NCBI RefSeq assembly: GCF_030227115.1
Contig: NZ_JASSUA010000002.1
Location: 310,001 to 374,000 of the forward strand
Length of the DNA: 64,000 bases
Reading direction: 5' to 3'
Source of the DNA: Marinobacter sp. SS13-12
GTDB taxonomy: Bacteria > Pseudomonadota > Gammaproteobacteria > Pseudomonadales > Oleiphilaceae
The notes under the pieces: generated by a model
Databases searched by the model: none
What the model was told of the DNA's origin: nothing
The model's input: only the letters and a program-made list of their open reading frames with translations
Made by a program: the position numbers and the translations under genes
In this document: piece by piece, positions 38,162 through 47,525 of the stretch
Layout: each line of letters starts with the position of its first letter
How positions within the stretch are numbered: the stretch's first letter is position 1

Positions 38162-39091
38162 ATGAAACTGGCGAGCACTAAACAGACGCTCAATCTCCGT
38201 GATGCGGAGGCGACATCACGGCTTCAGGCACTGGTGCGATCGGCTTCCATTGAAGCGACGCCCCGCCAGATCCTGGCAGCGGAACATCTGCCGGAGCTGC
38301 TGCCTGAGGGCACCTGCGTTTATGTGCCGTTTCTGCCCAGAGGGCAGTTCAGTGACACACTGGCCGCATGCACGCGTCTGCTGGAGGTGGGTATGCAGCC
38401 GATTCCCCATGTGCCGGCGCGAATGGCGGAGAGCCGCGGGCAGCTGCGAGACTGGTTGGCAGAGCTGGAAGAGACCCACGTTGACCGGTTGTTACTGATT
38501 GCCGGTGACAGTGATGCAGCCGCCGGGCCCTTTCCGGACACGTTGGCTGTGTTGGAGTCCGGCCTGCTGGCCCAGTTCCGGTTTCATGGGATCGGTGTCG
38601 CCGCCCACCCGGACGGACATCCCATGGCGGACCGGGCAACCCTGACCCAGGCCCTGGGTATCAAACGCGAATATGCCCGCACCACGGCCACGCGGCTGTG
38701 GGTGGTGACGCAGTTTACGTTTGATGCCGACGTAGTCATCGACTGGCTGCAAAGCCTGGGCAATATCCTGGAAGAGGTGCCTGTGTACATCGGGATAGCG
38801 GGGCCGACGCGTATGAAAACCCTCATCGCCTATGCCGCCCAGTGCGGAGTAGGGGCGTCCGCACGAGCGATGTTGCGCCGCCCCGGCAGCGCCAGACTGC
38901 TGCGTGCCTGGACGCCGGACGCCATGGTGCGTGCGCTGGTCCGGTATTGCCTGGACAACCCGGATACCCTGCTTCGGGGCATCCATCTTTTCCCGTTCGG
39001 CGGCTTGCGCCAGTCGGCGCAATGGATTCAAGAGCACAGCGGGTCCATTGAGGACCAGAGAGGCCAGTTCCATGAGTCTTCAGTACAATAA
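38162..39091 (+). CDS. Atypical methylenetetrahydrofolate reductase-like protein
   Basis: 309 residues, MetF-type TIM barrel. Recognisable parts are [18 protein letters not shown] (folate/FAD loop), [12 protein letters not shown] (family LRGD) and [10 protein letters not shown] at the C-terminus. The N-terminal strand of standard MetF carries FEFFPP with the catalytic Glu; here the corresponding section reads [10 protein letters not shown], so that Glu seems absent. In context it may oxidise 5-methyl-THF from the upstream methyltransferase to 5,10-methylene-THF. Starts 75 bases after the DmdA-like gene and overlaps fhs by 20 bases. Confidence 0.75.
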   Translation: MKLASTKQTLNLRDAEATSRLQALVRSASIEATPRQILAAEHLPELLPEGTCVYVPFLPRGQFSDTLAACTRLLEVGMQPIPHVPARMAESRGQLRDWLAELEETHVDRLLLIAGDSDAAAGPFPDTLAVLESGLLAQFRFHGIGVAAHPDGHPMADRATLTQALGIKREYARTTATRLWVVTQFTFDADVVIDWLQSLGNILEEVPVYIGIAGPTRMKTLIAYAAQCGVGASARAMLRRPGSARLLRAWTPDAMVRALVRYCLDNPDTLLRGIHLFPFGGLRQSAQWIQEHSGSIEDQRGQFHESSVQ

Positions 39092-40808
39092 GCTGACATC
39101 TGCAACACCGACTCCTGCGGAGTATCTGCCGCCGGGGACGCCCGACATCGAGATCGCCCGCTCGGTCCAGCCTCAGTCTATCCTGCTGTTGGCTCAACAG
39201 CGTTTCGGGCTGCCGGGCGAGAGCCTCGTACCCTTTGGTCACTACAAAGCCAAGCTGGACATGGCCTATGTGGATACCTCCGCGACCGCGCCCCGGGGCA
39301 AGCTGGTGCTGGTCACCGCTATTACCCCGACGCCGGCTGGCGAGGGCAAGACCACCACCAGCGTGGGGCTGAACGATGGTTTGAACCGCCTGGGGGTGCG
39401 CTCCTCCGTGTGCCTGCGGGAACCGTCCCTGGGCCCCTGTTTCGGCATGAAGGGCGGGGCGGCCGGCGGTGGCCGGTCCCAGGTCATTCCGATGGAAGAC
39501 ATCAACCTGCATTTCAATGGCGACTTCCACGCCATCACCACGGCTCACAACCTGCTGGCATCGTTGATTGACAACCACATCCATTGGGGTAACGAAGCCG
39601 GGCTGGACCCGCGCTATATAAGCTGGCGCCGGGTCATGGATCTGACTGATCGCTCCCTGCGCAACATGGTGTGCGGCCTGGGTGGGACGCTCCATGGCGT
39701 GCCCCGTGAATCCGGGTTCGACATCACTGTATCTTCCGAGATTATGGCGATCCTGTGTCTGGCGGATGGGCGCGCAGACCTGAAAGAGCGATTGGGGAAT
39801 ATCATCATTGGCCGGCGTTACGACATGACCCCGGTCACGGTTCGGGATCTGGGCATGGAGGGCTCGCTGACGGTTCTGCTGAAAGAGGCGCTGCAGCCAA
39901 ATCTGGTACAGAGCCTGGAGCATAATCCGGTGTTTATCCATGGCGGGCCGTTTGCCAATATCGCCCATGGCTGTAACTCCGTAACGGCTACCCGTGCAGC
40001 CCTGGCCCTGAACGAAGTGGTAGTCACCGAGGCCGGATTTGGTGCCGATCTGGGCGCGGAAAAGTTCATTGATATCAAGTGCCGGCAGTCTGGCCTGCGC
40101 CCCGATGCCGCCGTGGTAGTGTGCACCATTCGGGCCCTCAAGATGCAGGGCGGGGTTTCCCGCAGTCAAATGAATCTGCCCGACATGGACGCGCTCAGGA
40201 AAGGAGCGGCAAACCTGGAGCGGCACGTCCGCAACCTGCAGCAGTTCGGACTGACTCCGGTGGTCTGCATCAACCGTTTTCCGGACGACACTGAGGAGGA
40301 GATGGCACTGGTTCAATCGATCAGTGAAGACCTGGGGGTCAGGGCCGTGCCCGCTGACCACTGGGCGACCGGCGGTGAGGGTGCTACTGAACTGGCGCAG
40401 GCGGTGCTCGACCAGATGGACGAGGGTACCCCGGAGGTCAGGTTCCTCTATGAGGACAGCCTGCCATTGGCAGACAAGATCCGCACCATCGCCAGTCGTA
40501 TCTATCATGCGGGCAGCGTGGAATTTACAACGGTGGCCAGGCGGCAGCTGGAGGAATACGAGAGCCTGGGGTTCGGGCACCTGCCAGTGTGTATCGCCAA
40601 GACCCAATACAGTTTCTCGGCGGATTCGTCAGTGAAGGGCGCGCCGTCGGGGCACATGCTGCCGGTGAGGGAAGTGCGACTGGCGGCCGGTGCCGGGTTT
40701 GTGGTGGTGGTGTGTGGCGACATCATGACCATGCCGGGCCTGCCGCGGCGCCCTGCAGCCCTGGACATTGCCCTGGATGAGAATGGCCTGGTGGTGGGGT
40801 TAACCTGA
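39072..40808 (+). CDS. fhs: Formate-tetrahydrofolate ligase
   Basis: 578 residues. ATP-binding [16 protein letters not shown], then the very conserved [41 protein letters not shown], and [13 protein letters not shown]. It makes 10-formyl-THF from formate, THF and ATP, and can run backwards to release formate and ATP, the likely direction in methyl-group oxidation. Start 39072 overlaps the MTHFR-like end by 20 bases. The 3' end overlaps the convergent regulator gene by 9 bases. No folD is in the window, so methylene-THF conversion must be coded elsewhere. Confidence 0.95.
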   Translation: MSLQYNKLTSATPTPAEYLPPGTPDIEIARSVQPQSILLLAQQRFGLPGESLVPFGHYKAKLDMAYVDTSATAPRGKLVLVTAITPTPAGEGKTTTSVGLNDGLNRLGVRSSVCLREPSLGPCFGMKGGAAGGGRSQVIPMEDINLHFNGDFHAITTAHNLLASLIDNHIHWGNEAGLDPRYISWRRVMDLTDRSLRNMVCGLGGTLHGVPRESGFDITVSSEIMAILCLADGRADLKERLGNIIIGRRYDMTPVTVRDLGMEGSLTVLLKEALQPNLVQSLEHNPVFIHGGPFANIAHGCNSVTATRAALALNEVVVTEAGFGADLGAEKFIDIKCRQSGLRPDAAVVVCTIRALKMQGGVSRSQMNLPDMDALRKGAANLERHVRNLQQFGLTPVVCINRFPDDTEEEMALVQSISEDLGVRAVPADHWATGGEGATELAQAVLDQMDEGTPEVRFLYEDSLPLADKIRTIASRIYHAGSVEFTTVARRQLEEYESLGFGHLPVCIAKTQYSFSADSSVKGAPSGHMLPVREVRLAAGAGFVVVVCGDIMTMPGLPRRPAALDIALDENGLVVGLT

Positions 40809-41936
40809 GCCGGTGTCCTCGCCCGGGCCATGACCTGAGCCATAAAAGGTACCGTAGGTCGGCTCGTCGCGGGCGCGCCTGAGCGCCTGCAGGGAGGATG
40901 ATGGCAGACTGGTCATGGCCTGGGCCGTGGCAGTCTCGCCCGCTACCCGGGTATAAACCTCCATGCGTTCATACTTCGGAGCCCGTCCCATGACTTTACG
41001 GTAGCACCGGCTGAAGTGGGTGGCGGACACGAAGCCGCACATGGAGGCGATTTCTACAATCGAACACGAGGTCTGTTTGAGCAGTCGGCGGGCACGGTTC
41101 AGCCGTACCCGCAGATAATAGCGTGAGGGCGTACAGCCCAGGTGTTTCAGGAATAACCGTTCAAGCTGCCGGCGCGATATGCCGGCCAGCGCTGCCAGTT
41201 CCTGCAGTTCAATGGGCTCTTCGATGTTGGCTTCCATCAGCTGGGCAGCCTCTGCCAGCTTGGGCTGCGCACAGGCCAGTCGGGGATGCATGGGCATGGG
41301 CTGCTGTTCGCTGTCTTCCCGCACCCGGTCGCAGACAAACATGTGGGAAATTGCATTGCTGAGCTCTTTGCCATGGCGTCGTGCCAGGAAGCTGAGCATC
41401 ATATGCATGGGCACCGTGCCGCCGGTGCAGGTCATGCGTTCCCGCTCAACCGTAAACAGGTGGTTGTTGGTCTGGACCCGGGGAAAGCCCTCCTGCATGG
41501 CTTCCAGGCATTCCCAGTGGGCACTGCAGGCGTGCCCGTCCAGCAGCCCGGCACTGGCCAGGACATAGGGCCCGGTACAGACAGCGCCAAGCAGGACATG
41601 CCGCCTGGCCATCTGCTTCAACCAGGCCACTTCCTTGCGGGAAAAACTCCGGGTGACATCGATGCCGGCAACCACGATGACCAGGTCAAAGCTGTGTTCT
41701 TCCTGAATGGATCCGTCCGGCACCATGGTGATGCCATCACTGGCACGAGCGTAGTCACCTTCGGCGGTGAGCAGTTTCCAGGAGTAGAGTTCGGTGCCGG
41801 CCAACTGGTTGGCTACGCGCAGAGGCTCGACCGCAGTGGCCAGTGCAATCAGAGTGAAGTTTTCGATCAGCAGGAAGCCGACCCGATAGGGCTCCTGGGA
41901 GGGCCTGTTGATGTGGGAACCTGTGTCCATGCCCAT
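40800..41936 (-). CDS. GlxA/GbdR-type AraC-family transcriptional regulator
   Basis: 378 residues. An N-terminal DJ-1/GATase1-like domain (about 15-180, with [26 protein letters not shown]) is joined to a C-terminal AraC double helix-turn-helix (about 240-335, including [18 protein letters not shown]). Length and layout are those of GbdR, CdhR and ArgR, which respond to glycine betaine, carnitine or arginine. The ATG at 41936 follows AGGGGG at good spacing. A regulator of this class beside serine, glycine-type and methyl-THF genes suggests control by a methylated amine such as glycine betaine or dimethylglycine. It is divergent from sdaA across a 308-base gap. Confidence 0.88.
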   Translation of the reverse strand: MGMDTGSHINRPSQEPYRVGFLLIENFTLIALATAVEPLRVANQLAGTELYSWKLLTAEGDYARASDGITMVPDGSIQEEHSFDLVIVVAGIDVTRSFSRKEVAWLKQMARRHVLLGAVCTGPYVLASAGLLDGHACSAHWECLEAMQEGFPRVQTNNHLFTVERERMTCTGGTVPMHMMLSFLARRHGKELSNAISHMFVCDRVREDSEQQPMPMHPRLACAQPKLAEAAQLMEANIEEPIELQELAALAGISRRQLERLFLKHLGCTPSRYYLRVRLNRARRLLKQTSCSIVEIASMCGFVSATHFSRCYRKVMGRAPKYERMEVYTRVAGETATAQAMTSLPSSSLQALRRARDEPTYGTFYGSGHGPGEDTGSG

Positions 41937-42244
41937 GATAAACCCCCTTGCCCTTCCTGGGCCGGTTGCGGTGCCTGGTGCTTGGCATGTCCGTTTGATC
42001 ACCGCTACCTGAACACTAGCTGTTGCACCGGTATTGTGCAATATGTGATCAGGTCCAGCGTAGCATCATTCTAAGGTGGTGACCGGGCGGTTCATGGTCC
42101 ATATGCGACATCACTGGTCCGAACGTGGTCCCGATGCGACCCGGGGCGCTGTCGTAAATCATCGTACCAATGTCGCCCGCAAGCATGCGACCGGGCAGCG
42201 GCGGCGATACTGTTGGTGTACATACCGAGGCAGGAGTCTGCAAA
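41937..42244. promoter_or_regulatory. Divergent control region with repeated ATGCGAC sites
   Basis: The gap between the GbdR-like regulator and sdaA. It contains ATGCGAC three times on the plus strand (42103-42109, 42134-42140, 42185-42191) and its core GTCGC once in reverse (42172-42176). It could carry operators for the adjacent regulator. No ORF there is convincing. Confidence 0.4.
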
Positions 42245-43627
42245 GTGGCGATCAGTCTGTTCGAATTGTTCAAGGCAGGCATTGGCCCATCCAGTTCCCA
42301 CACCGTGGGCCCGATGGAAGCGGCATGCCGGTTTGCCGGCACCCTGGAAGAGGAAGGAGTGCTGCCGTCCGTGTATCGCCTCAAAGTCTCTCTGTATGGG
42401 TCCCTTGGTGCCACTGGCAAAGGCCATGGCACTGGCCCGGCTGTGATGTTGGGGTTGCAGGGTGCCAGACCCGACCGGATCGATCCCGAGGAAATGCCGG
42501 CTCAGCTCGACTGTATTCGAAGCGCCGGCACCCTGTTACTGGCCGGGCAACACCCGGTTCGCTTCCGGGAAGCAACAGACCTTGTGTATTACCGCCGGAA
42601 GTCGCTGCCGCAACACCCCAACGGCATGATCTGCCAGGTGTTCGATAAGACAGGGCAGTGCCTGCGCGAAAAGACCTATTACTCTATCGGTGGTGGTTTC
42701 GTGGTTGAGGGAATAACCGACGGGACTCTGCGAATCCGTGAGGACGAGACGCCGTTGCCGTACCCTTTCAGTAGCGGCAAAGCGCTGCTGGCCCTTTGCC
42801 GGGACCAGCACCTTTGCATCGCGGATATCGTGCTCGCCAACGAGCAGGCCTGGCGCACGCCGGATGAGATTCGCAGAGGTATTCTCGAGCTCTGGCAAAT
42901 CATGCGGGCGTGCGTGCAGAACGGGATTCGCCACGAGGGGGAATTGCCCGGAGGCCTCAAAGTGCGTCGCCGGGCGGCATCACTCTACGGCTCGCTGATG
43001 GACAAAAAGCGGGTAGATCTGATTTCACCGTCCTTGAGTGCGCTGGACTGGGTCAATCTCTATGCCCTGGCGGTGAACGAGGAAAACGCCGCCGGCGGAA
43101 GGATTGTGACGGCGCCCACCAATGGCGCGGCGGGCATTATTCCAGCGGTGCTCCACTACTACTGGGAGTTCTGCCCCGGGGCGGACGAGGACGGCATTGT
43201 CCGCTTTATGCTGACCGCCGCGGCCATAGGGGCGCTGTTCAAGGAAAACGCCTCCATATCCGGGGCCGAAGTGGGCTGCCAGGGCGAAGTTGGTTCTGCC
43301 TGCGCCATGGCCGCGGCCGGACTTGCAGCGGCCACAGGTGGTTCACCGGAGCAGGTTGAGAACGCTGCTGAAATCGGCATGGAGCACCACCTGGGTATGA
43401 CCTGTGATCCCATTGGCGGGCTGGTGCAGATTCCCTGTATCGAGCGCAATGCCATGGCCTCGGTAAAGGCCATCGACGCCGCGATTATGGCCCTGCGGGG
43501 TGATGGCAAGCACTACGTGTCCCTCGACAAAGTACTGCACACCATGAGGGAGACCGGCCGCGACATGCTGGACAAATACAAGGAAACCGCGAGGGGTGGG
43601 CTGGCGGTCAACATCATCGAATGCTGA
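42245..43627 (+). CDS. sdaA: L-serine ammonia-lyase, iron-sulfur type
   Basis: 460 residues. Begins [24 protein letters not shown], the family start, with 4Fe-4S cysteines in the C-terminal half ([23 protein letters not shown] and [18 protein letters not shown]). It deaminates L-serine to pyruvate, as in SdaA/SdaB. The GTG at 42245 was chosen because GGAG sits eight bases upstream and the typical N-terminus starts there; the longer frame from 42170 has no such support. In betaine catabolism of pseudomonads a serine deaminase is co-regulated with glycine-to-serine steps, and this context fits. Confidence 0.95.
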   Translation: MAISLFELFKAGIGPSSSHTVGPMEAACRFAGTLEEEGVLPSVYRLKVSLYGSLGATGKGHGTGPAVMLGLQGARPDRIDPEEMPAQLDCIRSAGTLLLAGQHPVRFREATDLVYYRRKSLPQHPNGMICQVFDKTGQCLREKTYYSIGGGFVVEGITDGTLRIREDETPLPYPFSSGKALLALCRDQHLCIADIVLANEQAWRTPDEIRRGILELWQIMRACVQNGIRHEGELPGGLKVRRRAASLYGSLMDKKRVDLISPSLSALDWVNLYALAVNEENAAGGRIVTAPTNGAAGIIPAVLHYYWEFCPGADEDGIVRFMLTAAAIGALFKENASISGAEVGCQGEVGSACAMAAAGLAAATGGSPEQVENAAEIGMEHHLGMTCDPIGGLVQIPCIERNAMASVKAIDAAIMALRGDGKHYVSLDKVLHTMRETGRDMLDKYKETARGGLAVNIIEC

Positions 43628-43643
43628 CCGCCATGCCTATTGA

Positions 43644-43680
43644 CGGATAACCGGTCAGGATTTGACCCGGTCGTTATCCG
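43644..43680. terminator. Hairpin between convergent sdaA and flavoprotein genes
   Basis: CGGATAAC (43644-43651) and GTTATCCG (43673-43680) form an 8-bp stem with further pairing CCGGTCA/TGACCCGG inside. It lies across the end of the minus-strand flavoprotein gene and just past sdaA. There is no T-tract. Confidence 0.5.
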
Positions 43681-46225
43681 GATCAAACAGTGCCCGGTAA
43701 CCTACCGCCTCGATACGAATGGGGTAGTGCTCCTGGAAGTATTCCAGGGTCAGTTCCCGGCCCTCCTGGGCGTATTCCACAGGGATGTAACCCAGCAGGA
43801 TGATCTTGCCTACCGATGGCCCCCAGGCGGCGCTGGTGTTGCAGGAACGCCGGCCATGGCTGTCCACCAGCACCTCGCCGGTTTTCGGGTCGAGGATGGG
43901 CCACTGGCCTACCGGATAGCGCAGCAGGCCGCTGGCGTCCCGGTGGTCGGTCATGGTCATGGTGCACAGATACGCCGCCTGGCGGGGCCATTCCCGTTGT
44001 TCCAGGTACGCTGCCTTGCCGTGGAAATCCGCTTCCTTGACCTTGGGCCGCTGCAGCCCGGCTTCATAGAGGTTGTATTCGGTTTCCAGGTCGACATTCT
44101 GCAAGCGCAGGCTCTTCTCCAGCCGCCGGGTGTTGGCGTAGGTTTCGATGCCCACCGGCGTAACGCCAGCCTCGAAGAGCAGGTCCCAGATCCGCAGGCC
44201 ATAACTGAACGGGAAGTAGAGCTCCCAGCCCTGTTCGCCCACGTAGGAAATCCGGAAGGCCCACACCGGCACGCCGCGGATATTCAGCTCCCGGGCAGTG
44301 GCAAAGGGGAAGTTCTCCGCCGACAGTTGGTCCGGGTCAGTGACCAATTGTGCCAGGGTTTCCCGGGCCTTAGGGCCCCAGAGCCCCAGGGTGGCGAGTT
44401 CGTCGGTGCGATCCTGAATACGGATGTCGCCCAGCCCTTTCTCCCGGGCCATGCGGGTGATCCAACAGTGGTCCCGGTGGCCGGTATCGCCGCCGCAGAC
44501 TACCCGGTAGTCGTTGTCGCCCCGGCGGATAATGGTCAGGTCGGAGCGGATGCCGCCGCGGGCATCGAGAAAGTGGGTGTAGACGCCTTTGCCATGGGGT
44601 GTGGTGCTACCCACCTTGGCCACCGACAAATATTCCAGCAGCGCTTCCGCGTCGTTCCCTGAGATGTCGAAGATGGCGAAGTGGGAGAGGTTGATCATGC
44701 CCACGGATTCGCTCATCTCCAGCTGCTCGGCGTTGGACACTTCCCAGAAATGCCGCGCGTCCCACTCGTGCTCCCGCACCGGGATGCGGTCGCGGTATTT
44801 CGCCAGCAGGGTAGACTCATTGGCGGCGTAGCCATGGGCCCGTTCCCAGCCGGCGGCTTCCATGAAGTAGGCTCCCAGCTCGACCTCCCGCAGGTAGAAC
44901 GGACTGGTCCGCATCTTGCGCCCGGTCATGTAGGGCTCGCGGGGATGAACCGCCGGGGTGTAGATCTTCTTGGCGGTCTCGTAGCAGCGGTTGTAGACGT
45001 AATCCGGTGTTTTCTGCAGCGGGTAGTGGCGGGCGATATCGATACTGTGGGGGTCCATCTCCGGCGAGCCATGGGTCATCCAGTCTGCCAGTATTTTGCC
45101 CGCGCCGGGGCCATCCTTGACCCAGACTGCCTCGCAGAACCACAGGTTGCGCACTTCCGGAGCTTCGCCCATCAGGGAGCCACCGTCGGGTGTTACCGAC
45201 AGCAGGCCGTTGAAGGAATGCTTTTCCTCCCAGCCCAGCTCGCCCAGGATCGGGGTCATTTCGATGGCTTTTTCGTAGGCATTCATGACCTGTTCCAGTG
45301 AGAGATCCCGCATCGACGGTGACATCCGCGCCTCACCGGGTTCGGCAATGGCGCCAGGGTAGACCAGCCGCGGATTCTCGGCCTCGTAATAGCCCCATTC
45401 GATACGACCACCCTCGGTGGTGGTGGGGTCACCGGTGTCCCGCACATAGGCGGAGTTGCCCTGGTCGCGGAACAGCGGATAGACAATCTGCTTGCCGGTG
45501 CCGGCCAGCTCCTCATAGGGGCCGAAAAACAGCAGGGGGTGCTCCAGTGGCATCAGCGGCAGTGGTGCATTGGCAGTGTTTGCCATCAACGGGCCCCAGA
45601 TGCCCATGGAGAGCACCACGAATTCGGTCTCTATGTAGCCCTTGTGGGTTTCAACGCCCCGGACCTGGCCGTCCTGGACATCGATACGGATGGCCGGAGT
45701 GTAGGCAAAGGCCTGGAGTTTGCCGGTGGCTACCGCTTCCTCCACCAGGTCGCCGGCCACTTTCTGCGACCGGGGCACCACCAGGCCGGCGTCCGGATCC
45801 CACATGGCGCCCTGGATCCGGCTTTCATCGACCAGCGGGAACAATTCCTTCGCCTGTTTGGGTGAAATCATGCTGACGTTGGTGCCAAACGCTTTCCCGG
45901 AGCCCACCTTGCGGCGTAGCTCGTCCATGCGTTCGTCGTCATCAACCCGAGCGACTTCCATGCCTCCACACTTCACATAATTGCCACGCTTTTCATAAAA
46001 GGCCTGGCTGTACTTGGTGGTGTAGATATTCAGCTTGTCGTGGGAGGTGGTGAAGCAGAAGTCCGAGGCATGGGAGGTGGAGCCAATATCCGAGGGGATC
46101 GCGGATTTTTCCAGCCCTACGATATTGTCCCAGCCCAGCTCAATCAGGTGGTGGGCTACCGAGGACCCAACGATACCGCCCTGACCGATGATGACGACTT
46201 TTGCACGTTTCGGTAGTTGTGCCAT
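43655..46225 (-). CDS. FAD-dependent dimethylglycine/sarcosine dehydrogenase-like protein
   Basis: 856 residues, the length of mitochondrial dimethylglycine dehydrogenase. The N-terminal half is a DAO-type flavoprotein with VVIIGQGGIVGSS as the dinucleotide motif and GSTSHASDF, where the histidine could carry covalent FAD. The C-terminal half (from about 430) is a T-protein-like THF domain (LNIRGVPVWAFRISYVGEQGWELYFP). It would oxidise an N-methyl amine and hand the carbon to THF as 5,10-methylene-THF. The ATG at 46225 follows AAAGGGG. The exact substrate (dimethylglycine, sarcosine or other) is inferred. A long inverted repeat lies in its leader. Confidence 0.85.
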   Translation of the reverse strand: MAQLPKRAKVVIIGQGGIVGSSVAHHLIELGWDNIVGLEKSAIPSDIGSTSHASDFCFTTSHDKLNIYTTKYSQAFYEKRGNYVKCGGMEVARVDDDERMDELRRKVGSGKAFGTNVSMISPKQAKELFPLVDESRIQGAMWDPDAGLVVPRSQKVAGDLVEEAVATGKLQAFAYTPAIRIDVQDGQVRGVETHKGYIETEFVVLSMGIWGPLMANTANAPLPLMPLEHPLLFFGPYEELAGTGKQIVYPLFRDQGNSAYVRDTGDPTTTEGGRIEWGYYEAENPRLVYPGAIAEPGEARMSPSMRDLSLEQVMNAYEKAIEMTPILGELGWEEKHSFNGLLSVTPDGGSLMGEAPEVRNLWFCEAVWVKDGPGAGKILADWMTHGSPEMDPHSIDIARHYPLQKTPDYVYNRCYETAKKIYTPAVHPREPYMTGRKMRTSPFYLREVELGAYFMEAAGWERAHGYAANESTLLAKYRDRIPVREHEWDARHFWEVSNAEQLEMSESVGMINLSHFAIFDISGNDAEALLEYLSVAKVGSTTPHGKGVYTHFLDARGGIRSDLTIIRRGDNDYRVVCGGDTGHRDHCWITRMAREKGLGDIRIQDRTDELATLGLWGPKARETLAQLVTDPDQLSAENFPFATARELNIRGVPVWAFRISYVGEQGWELYFPFSYGLRIWDLLFEAGVTPVGIETYANTRRLEKSLRLQNVDLETEYNLYEAGLQRPKVKEADFHGKAAYLEQREWPRQAAYLCTMTMTDHRDASGLLRYPVGQWPILDPKTGEVLVDSHGRRSCNTSAAWGPSVGKIILLGYIPVEYAQEGRELTLEYFQEHYPIRIEAVGYRALFDPDNDRVKS

Positions 46226-46241
46226 CTTGATACCCCTTTGC

Positions 46242-46290
46242 CCACATTGAACGTCCGCATGCGCCAAGCCACGGCCTTGATTCAATGTGG
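46242..46290 (-). promoter_or_regulatory. Perfect 10-bp inverted repeat in the flavoprotein leader
   Basis: CCACATTGAA (46242-46251) and TTCAATGTGG (46281-46290) are exact inverted copies 39 bases apart, ending 16 bases before the start codon on the minus strand. It could be a leader RNA hairpin or a two-site operator. Confidence 0.55.
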
Positions 46291-46363
46291 CCCGGATTGG
46301 TCGGGGGAGGTAAATCCAATACGACACCAAGCCGTCCAAAAACGGCAGAGGGGAAAGCGGGTC

Positions 46364-47419
46364 TCAATCCTGTTCAATTCTGCGCAGAAAATCGCCGATG
46401 TGTTCAAAGGCTTCTTCGGCTTCCGGCAGAAAGTCCGGAAACATATGCCACACGTGCACCATCCCCGGCCAGGTTTTCAGCTCCACCGGTGATCCGGAGT
46501 CTTTTGCCTTGTTGGCATAGCGGCGGGCATTGTCCAGCAGCATTTCCGAGTCGCTGACATGAATCAGGGTGGGGGGCAGGTTTTCAAGGTTGCCCCGCAG
46601 CGGGGAAGCCTGGGGGCTTGATGGTGACAGGCGCATTCCGAAAAAGCTCAGCCACCAGAGCACCGGAAGCGGCACCCGCATCAGGCTGCCAAACGTAGGG
46701 CCAAGCAATGGATCCGACTTGACGTTCAGGCGGTTGCTGGGCGCTGTCAGGGTCAGGTCGGTGGACGGCGACAGGGCAATGGCGGCGTCTGCCTGGCGCA
46801 GGCCCTGGTCGCGAATCCAGGCGATCAGCACCAGGGCGTGGCTGCCGCCGGCGGAATCCCCTGCCACCACAACAAACTCCGCAGGCTCCGTGCTCTCCGG
46901 GCCGTGGTCCAGCATCCACTGATAGGCTTCCTGGCAGTCCCGCAGTCCTTCCCGGTAGCGGTGCTCCGGCAGCAGTCGGTAATCCACGGTAAATACAGCA
47001 GCATTGGCTACCTGCGACAGCCGATCGGTAATCGTGCGATGGCTAAGCGGGCTGCCGGCAACCCAGGCGCCGCCGTGAATGTAGAGGACACGCCGCCGGG
47101 TGTTCACTCCGGGCGCCAATACCCATTCGCCTTTCGGCGCATTGGCGCCGGGTGGCCGGAACTCCGACACGAATTCCCGCCCCTCGCTGAGGTTGTCCAT
47201 ATGCTTGCGCAGGGCCATGAGCCGCGCCTTCCCCCGCAACCCCCTGGCAGAACGGCTCATGTCCCTGATGGTTTCCAGCACCTGGTTGTGGCCGGGGCTG
47301 GGGGTATATTCCTGTTTCGGGAGGTCGTCCCGGTCCAGGTGTGCGAGGTTCTCGCCGCGAAGAACCAGCACCGTTATCAGGACAATCAGCAGCAGTAATG
47401 CCAGTACAAACCAGATCAT
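46364..47419 (-). CDS. Alpha/beta hydrolase, hormone-sensitive lipase-like
   Basis: 351 residues with an N-terminal membrane anchor (about 2-20). Oxyanion HGGAWVAG, nucleophile elbow GDSAGGSHA, and a late HVWHMF His with an Asp in HVSDSEMLL, in the arrangement of bacterial HSL-family esterases. Likely a short-chain ester hydrolase held at the inner membrane. Divergent from the ClC gene. Confidence 0.88.
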   Translation of the reverse strand: MIWFVLALLLLIVLITVLVLRGENLAHLDRDDLPKQEYTPSPGHNQVLETIRDMSRSARGLRGKARLMALRKHMDNLSEGREFVSEFRPPGANAPKGEWVLAPGVNTRRRVLYIHGGAWVAGSPLSHRTITDRLSQVANAAVFTVDYRLLPEHRYREGLRDCQEAYQWMLDHGPESTEPAEFVVVAGDSAGGSHALVLIAWIRDQGLRQADAAIALSPSTDLTLTAPSNRLNVKSDPLLGPTFGSLMRVPLPVLWWLSFFGMRLSPSSPQASPLRGNLENLPPTLIHVSDSEMLLDNARRYANKAKDSGSPVELKTWPGMVHVWHMFPDFLPEAEEAFEHIGDFLRRIEQD

Positions 47420-47525
47420 GAATCAGCCTTTTGGCAATCGAAGTCTCGGGATACCGGAGTTTTCGCCTATTTGGCCGGCAATGTAAACATTTGAGCGTAT
47501 TGCCAATCGGGACTTTACTTGCAGT

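Noticed and set aside
38823..40607. 594-codon open frame on the minus strand
   Set aside because: Antisense to fhs and the end of the MTHFR-like gene, both well supported. No motif or ribosome site of its own.
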